From: Bradyrhizobium iriomotense
Lineage (GTDB): Bacteria > Pseudomonadota > Alphaproteobacteria > Rhizobiales > Xanthobacteraceae
NCBI RefSeq assembly: GCF_030160715.1
Contig: NZ_BSOW01000025.1
Location: 1-64,000 of the forward strand
Length of the DNA stretch: 64,000 nucleotides
Direction of reading: 5' to 3'
Positions 61,261 through 64,000 of the stretch are shown here, in pieces; position 1 is the stretch's first letter; each line of letters starts with the position of its first letter. A program made the position numbers and the translations under genes. The notes below the pieces were generated by a model. That model did no database searches. It worked only from the letters and a program-made list of their open reading frames with translations, and had not been told where the DNA came from.

Positions 61261-61995
61261 ATGACAAGACTACCGGTCGATAGCCGCAAGAAGCTGCGCC
61301 TCGCGGTCGCGCTGATGGGGCTCGCCGTCACGCTCGGTGCGTGCAACACCACCGAGGAGGTCGTCACCCAGACGGTGCCGACCGACTATCGCCAGCGCCA
61401 TCCGATCGCGGTGCAGGAGGCCAAGCGTTCAATCGTGATCTTCGTCGGCCAGGCCCGCGGCGGCCTGTCGGAAGCGCAGCGCGGCGACGTCATGGGCATT
61501 GCGCGGGACTGGGTGCATGAAGGCACCGGCGCCGTCGTGGTCGACGTGCCCGTCGACACCAAGAACGCCCGCGCTGCGGCTACGACCTACCACGAAATCC
61601 GCTCGGTGCTGGCGGCCGGCGGCGTGCCCGCGCGCGGCATCGTGCAGCGCACCTATCGCCCCGACGATGCCGCCCTGCTGCCGACCATCCGCCTGAGCTA
61701 TTCGAAGATCGCCGCGGTCGCAGGTCCCTGCGGACTGTGGCCGGAGGATACCGGCCCGTCGATCTTCGACCCCGGCTACAACGAGAACAGGCCGTACTTC
61801 AACCTCGGCTGCGCGACGCAGCGCAACCTCGCGGCGATGATCGACAACCCGGCCGATCTCGAGCAGCCGCGCGCCGAAACACCTGCCTATGCAGCGCGGC
61901 GCGCGATCGCGTTCGACCGGTACCGCAAGGGCATGCCGACCTCGACGATCTATCCCGACGCCGACAAGGCCAAACTCAGCGACACGGGCAAATGA
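61261..61995 (+). CDS. cpaD: Tad pilus lipoprotein CpaD
   Basis: 244 residues with a lipobox (VTLGAC, Cys about 28). The CpaD family domain covers the rest (YRQRHPIAVQEAKRSIVIFV; RTYRPDDAALLPTIRLSYSK; FNLGCATQRNLAAMIDNPAD). It probably stabilises the CpaC secretin. It follows cpaC by 35 bases and overlaps cpaE by four. Confidence 0.95.
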   Translation: MTRLPVDSRKKLRLAVALMGLAVTLGACNTTEEVVTQTVPTDYRQRHPIAVQEAKRSIVIFVGQARGGLSEAQRGDVMGIARDWVHEGTGAVVVDVPVDTKNARAAATTYHEIRSVLAAGGVPARGIVQRTYRPDDAALLPTIRLSYSKIAAVAGPCGLWPEDTGPSIFDPGYNENRPYFNLGCATQRNLAAMIDNPADLEQPRAETPAYAARRAIAFDRYRKGMPTSTIYPDADKAKLSDTGK

Positions 61996-63287
61996 CAATG
62001 AGCGGCCAATACGAAGACGATTCCGACGATCCGCAGCACCCCGACGAACACATTGCGCCGGTCCCGCGGGTCTCGGTGCAGGCGTTCTGCGAGACCGAGC
62101 AGACCTATGACGCGATCACCGCGGCCGGCCAGGACCGCCGGCTTGCGAAAGCCCACCTCACCGTCAAGGAAGGCGGCCTTGCGGCGGCGGTCGAGGCCTA
62201 TGGCTCGATGCCGACGCCGAACGTGATCGTGATCGAATCCGACGGCACGCGCGACATCCTCGAAGGGCTCGACGATCTCGCCGGCGTATGCGATCCCGGC
62301 ACGCGCGTGGTCGTGATCGGCAATCCCAGCGACGAGGCGCCCTATCGCGAGCTGGTGCGCCGCGGCGTCAACGACTACGTGATCGGGCCGATCGAGACCA
62401 TCGACGTGGTGCGCTCGATCTGCAGCCTGTTCTCGGCCTCGGAAGCCATCATCACCGGCCGCGTCATCGCGGTGGTCGGCGCCAAGGGCGGCGTCGGCGC
62501 ATCCACGATCGCGCACAATGTCGCCTGGACCATCGCGCGCGATCTGGCGCTCGATTCCGTCGTGATCGATCTCGATCTCGCCTTCGGGACCGCGAGCCTC
62601 GACTACAACCAGGATCCGGTGCAGGGCATCGCCAACGCGGTGCTGACGCAGGAGCGCCCCGACACCGCGCTGATGGAGCGCCTACTTGCCAAATGCACCG
62701 AGCGTCTCAGCCTGCTGGCAGCACCCGCCAGCCTCGACCGCGTCTATGATTTCGGCGCCGAAGCCTTCGACGCGGTGTTCGATACGCTGCGCATGACCAC
62801 GCCCTGCATCGTGCTCGACGTGCCCCATCAATGGTCGGGCTGGACGCGGCGCGCGCTGATCAACGCCGACGACATCGTGATCGTGGCCGAGCCGGATCTT
62901 GCCAACTTACGCAACACCAGGAACATGCTGAGCGTGCTGAAGGCCGCGCGGCCCAACGATCGGCCGCCGCTCTACTGCCTCAACCAGGTCGGCATGCACA
63001 AGCGCGCGGAGATCGAGGTCAAGGCTTTCGCCAAGACCATGGAAAGCCAGCCGGTCGCGGTCATTCCCTTCGATTCAAAGCTGTTCTCGACGGCCGCCAA
63101 TAACGGCCAGATGATCGCGGAGGTCTCCAAGAGCCACCGCACCGCCGAGACGTTCCAGAATCTCGCCAACCGGCTTGCCGGCCGCGGCGAGGTCAAGAAG
63201 CCGAGGCAGTCGCTGCTGGCGCCCCTGCTGAAGAAGTTGAAGGGCAAGCCGAAGCGCGAATCCGCGCCGCATCGCAAGGCGTCGTAG
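61992..63287 (+). CDS. cpaE: Tad pilus ATPase CpaE (TadZ-like)
   Basis: Polar localisation ATPase of the Tad pilus. 431 residues from the ATG at 61992 overlapping the cpaD stop (ATGA); the next in-frame ATG at 61998 is also possible. An N-terminal receiver-like domain (about 20-140) precedes a ParA/MinD ATPase with the deviant Walker A AVVGAKGGVGASTIAHNVAW and the switch DLDLAFGTASLDY. The C-terminal tail is Lys/Arg-rich. cpaF does not follow; instead tadD lies convergently 20 bases away. Confidence 0.95.
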   Translation: MTMSGQYEDDSDDPQHPDEHIAPVPRVSVQAFCETEQTYDAITAAGQDRRLAKAHLTVKEGGLAAAVEAYGSMPTPNVIVIESDGTRDILEGLDDLAGVCDPGTRVVVIGNPSDEAPYRELVRRGVNDYVIGPIETIDVVRSICSLFSASEAIITGRVIAVVGAKGGVGASTIAHNVAWTIARDLALDSVVIDLDLAFGTASLDYNQDPVQGIANAVLTQERPDTALMERLLAKCTERLSLLAAPASLDRVYDFGAEAFDAVFDTLRMTTPCIVLDVPHQWSGWTRRALINADDIVIVAEPDLANLRNTRNMLSVLKAARPNDRPPLYCLNQVGMHKRAEIEVKAFAKTMESQPVAVIPFDSKLFSTAANNGQMIAEVSKSHRTAETFQNLANRLAGRGEVKKPRQSLLAPLLKKLKGKPKRESAPHRKAS

Positions 63288-63306
63288 GCGCGCCGAAAGC
63301 GCGGCG

Positions 63307-64000
63307 CTACCTCTCCGCCCGCTGCTGCTTCTTGGTGAGGAGCTGCCGGAGCGCGGTGACCTTGGCCTGGGCCTCGTCCGGCGGCAGATCGGCCTTCACG
63401 ATGCTCTCGGCCTCGGCCTGGCGGCCCTGTAGTCCGACCACGAGCGCGAGATTGGCCCGCACGCGCGCGTCCTGCGGCGCGCGCTCGTAGGCGCGGCGCA
63501 GCGTCTCCTCCGCCTTGGGCAGATTGTTCTGGAGCAGGTAGGACAGGCCGAGATTGGACAAAACCTGCGGCTCGTCCGGCACGATCTTCAGGGCGCTGCC
63601 GTAATATTGCTGCGCTTCCTCGTTGCGGCCGAGCTGATCGAGCACCGCGCCTTGCGCCGACAGGATGTGCCAGTCGGGATCCTCCGGCGTATGCGCGCGG
63701 CTCAGCACATCGAAGGCCTGCTGGAAATTGCCGGCGTCGGCGAGCGCGCGGCCATAAGCCGCAAGCAGCGGCTTGTTTCCGGAGTGGCTGAGCACGGCCT
63801 GTTCGAGCACGGCGACGGCCTGCGAGCGCTGGCCGTTCTCGCGCAGCGCCTTGCCGTATTGCAGCGCGATCTCGGGATCGCTTGGCGTCGCCCGGTAGCG
63901 CTCGCGCAAGGCGTCCATGTCGGGCTTGGCCTCGCGGGTCTTTTCCGGCTTGGTGCCGAGCGCGCCGGTGATGTCCTCGAGCCCCGTGGTCTGGCAGCCG
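63307..64000 (-). CDS. tadD: Tad pilus assembly TPR lipoprotein TadD (partial)
   Basis: Truncated by the right edge. The visible part is a chain of tetratricopeptide repeats (PEIALQYGKALRENGQRSQA; PQVLSNLGLSYLLQNNLPKA; ARVRANLALVVGLQGRQAEA). The frame continues past the internal Met at 63918 to a Gly-Cys at 63999-63994 (GCQTTGLEDITGALGTKPEK), which looks like a lipobox, so the real start is outside the window. It converges on cpaE. It is normally the last gene after cpaF-tadB-tadC. Confidence 0.9.
   Translation of the reverse strand, partial: GCQTTGLEDITGALGTKPEKTREAKPDMDALRERYRATPSDPEIALQYGKALRENGQRSQAVAVLEQAVLSHSGNKPLLAAYGRALADAGNFQQAFDVLSRAHTPEDPDWHILSAQGAVLDQLGRNEEAQQYYGSALKIVPDEPQVLSNLGLSYLLQNNLPKAEETLRRAYERAPQDARVRANLALVVGLQGRQAEAESIVKADLPPDEAQAKVTALRQLLTKKQQRAER

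Overview
The window is GC-rich alphaproteobacterial chromosome, most likely Bradyrhizobium. The assignment rests on gene content and order read from the sequence: rpoN-hpf-ptsN next to the lpt genes, dnaK-dnaJ-pmtA, hrcA-grpE beside rph-rdgB-hemW, an RsmI-YraN-GshB group, a Tad pilus locus, and many intergenic palindromes typical of Bradyrhizobium and its relatives. No species call is possible. There is no prophage, insertion sequence with a transposase, rRNA or CRISPR array. Coding density is high.

Layout. 1-7000: leftward housekeeping block (ptsN, hpf, rpoN, lptB, lptA, lptC, an NrnC-type RNase D). 7100-16200: an envelope-glycan region with a GT87-like transferase, a large polytopic membrane protein, a HAD-UbiA fusion resembling decaprenyl-phosphate phosphoribosyltransferase, a tRNA-Leu(CAG), an NDUFA9-like protein, DprE2-like and DprE1-like enzymes, and uppP. 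Together these look like a polyprenyl-phosphate-arabinose pathway of mycobacterial type. 16300-27500: GST, queG, a thioesterase flanked by direct repeats, a hydrolase, infC (ATT start), rpmI-rplT, pheS, a DUF559 nuclease gene bounded by inverted repeats, pheT, and a TSUP permease. 27500-33500: Tat-exported amine oxidase, a papain-fold YiiX-like protein, and a metal island csoR / copA / nikR with a CsoR-type operator.

33500-41300: an auxiliary trpS preceded by a short leader peptide with tandem Trp codons and mutually exclusive hairpins (a ribosome-mediated attenuator), a sedolisin (S53) peptidase divergent from a nucleoside-phosphorylase-like protein, an EI24 membrane protein, nth, DUF2244, and an Ada-like methyltransferase. 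41300-48700: leftward block dnaK, dnaJ, pmtA, FMN reductase, pyrF, DUF1330, dapB, gpmA, headed by a sigma-32-type promoter. 49000-59300: a secreted protein of unknown function, a Tat-exported nicotinamidase, grpE and hrcA (leftward), rph-rdgB-hemW (rightward), an LpoA-like lipoprotein, and rsmI-yraN-gshB. 59700-64000: cpaC-cpaD-cpaE rightward, converging on tadD, which runs off the right edge.

The observations I rate highest are the Trp-codon attenuator in front of the second trpS, the DprE1/DprE2/UbiA/GT87 set, the DUF559 unit wedged between pheS and pheT and coupled to pheT translation, and the S53/phosphorylase divergent pair with a shared repeated motif. All function calls come from reading the translations. 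No database search was run.
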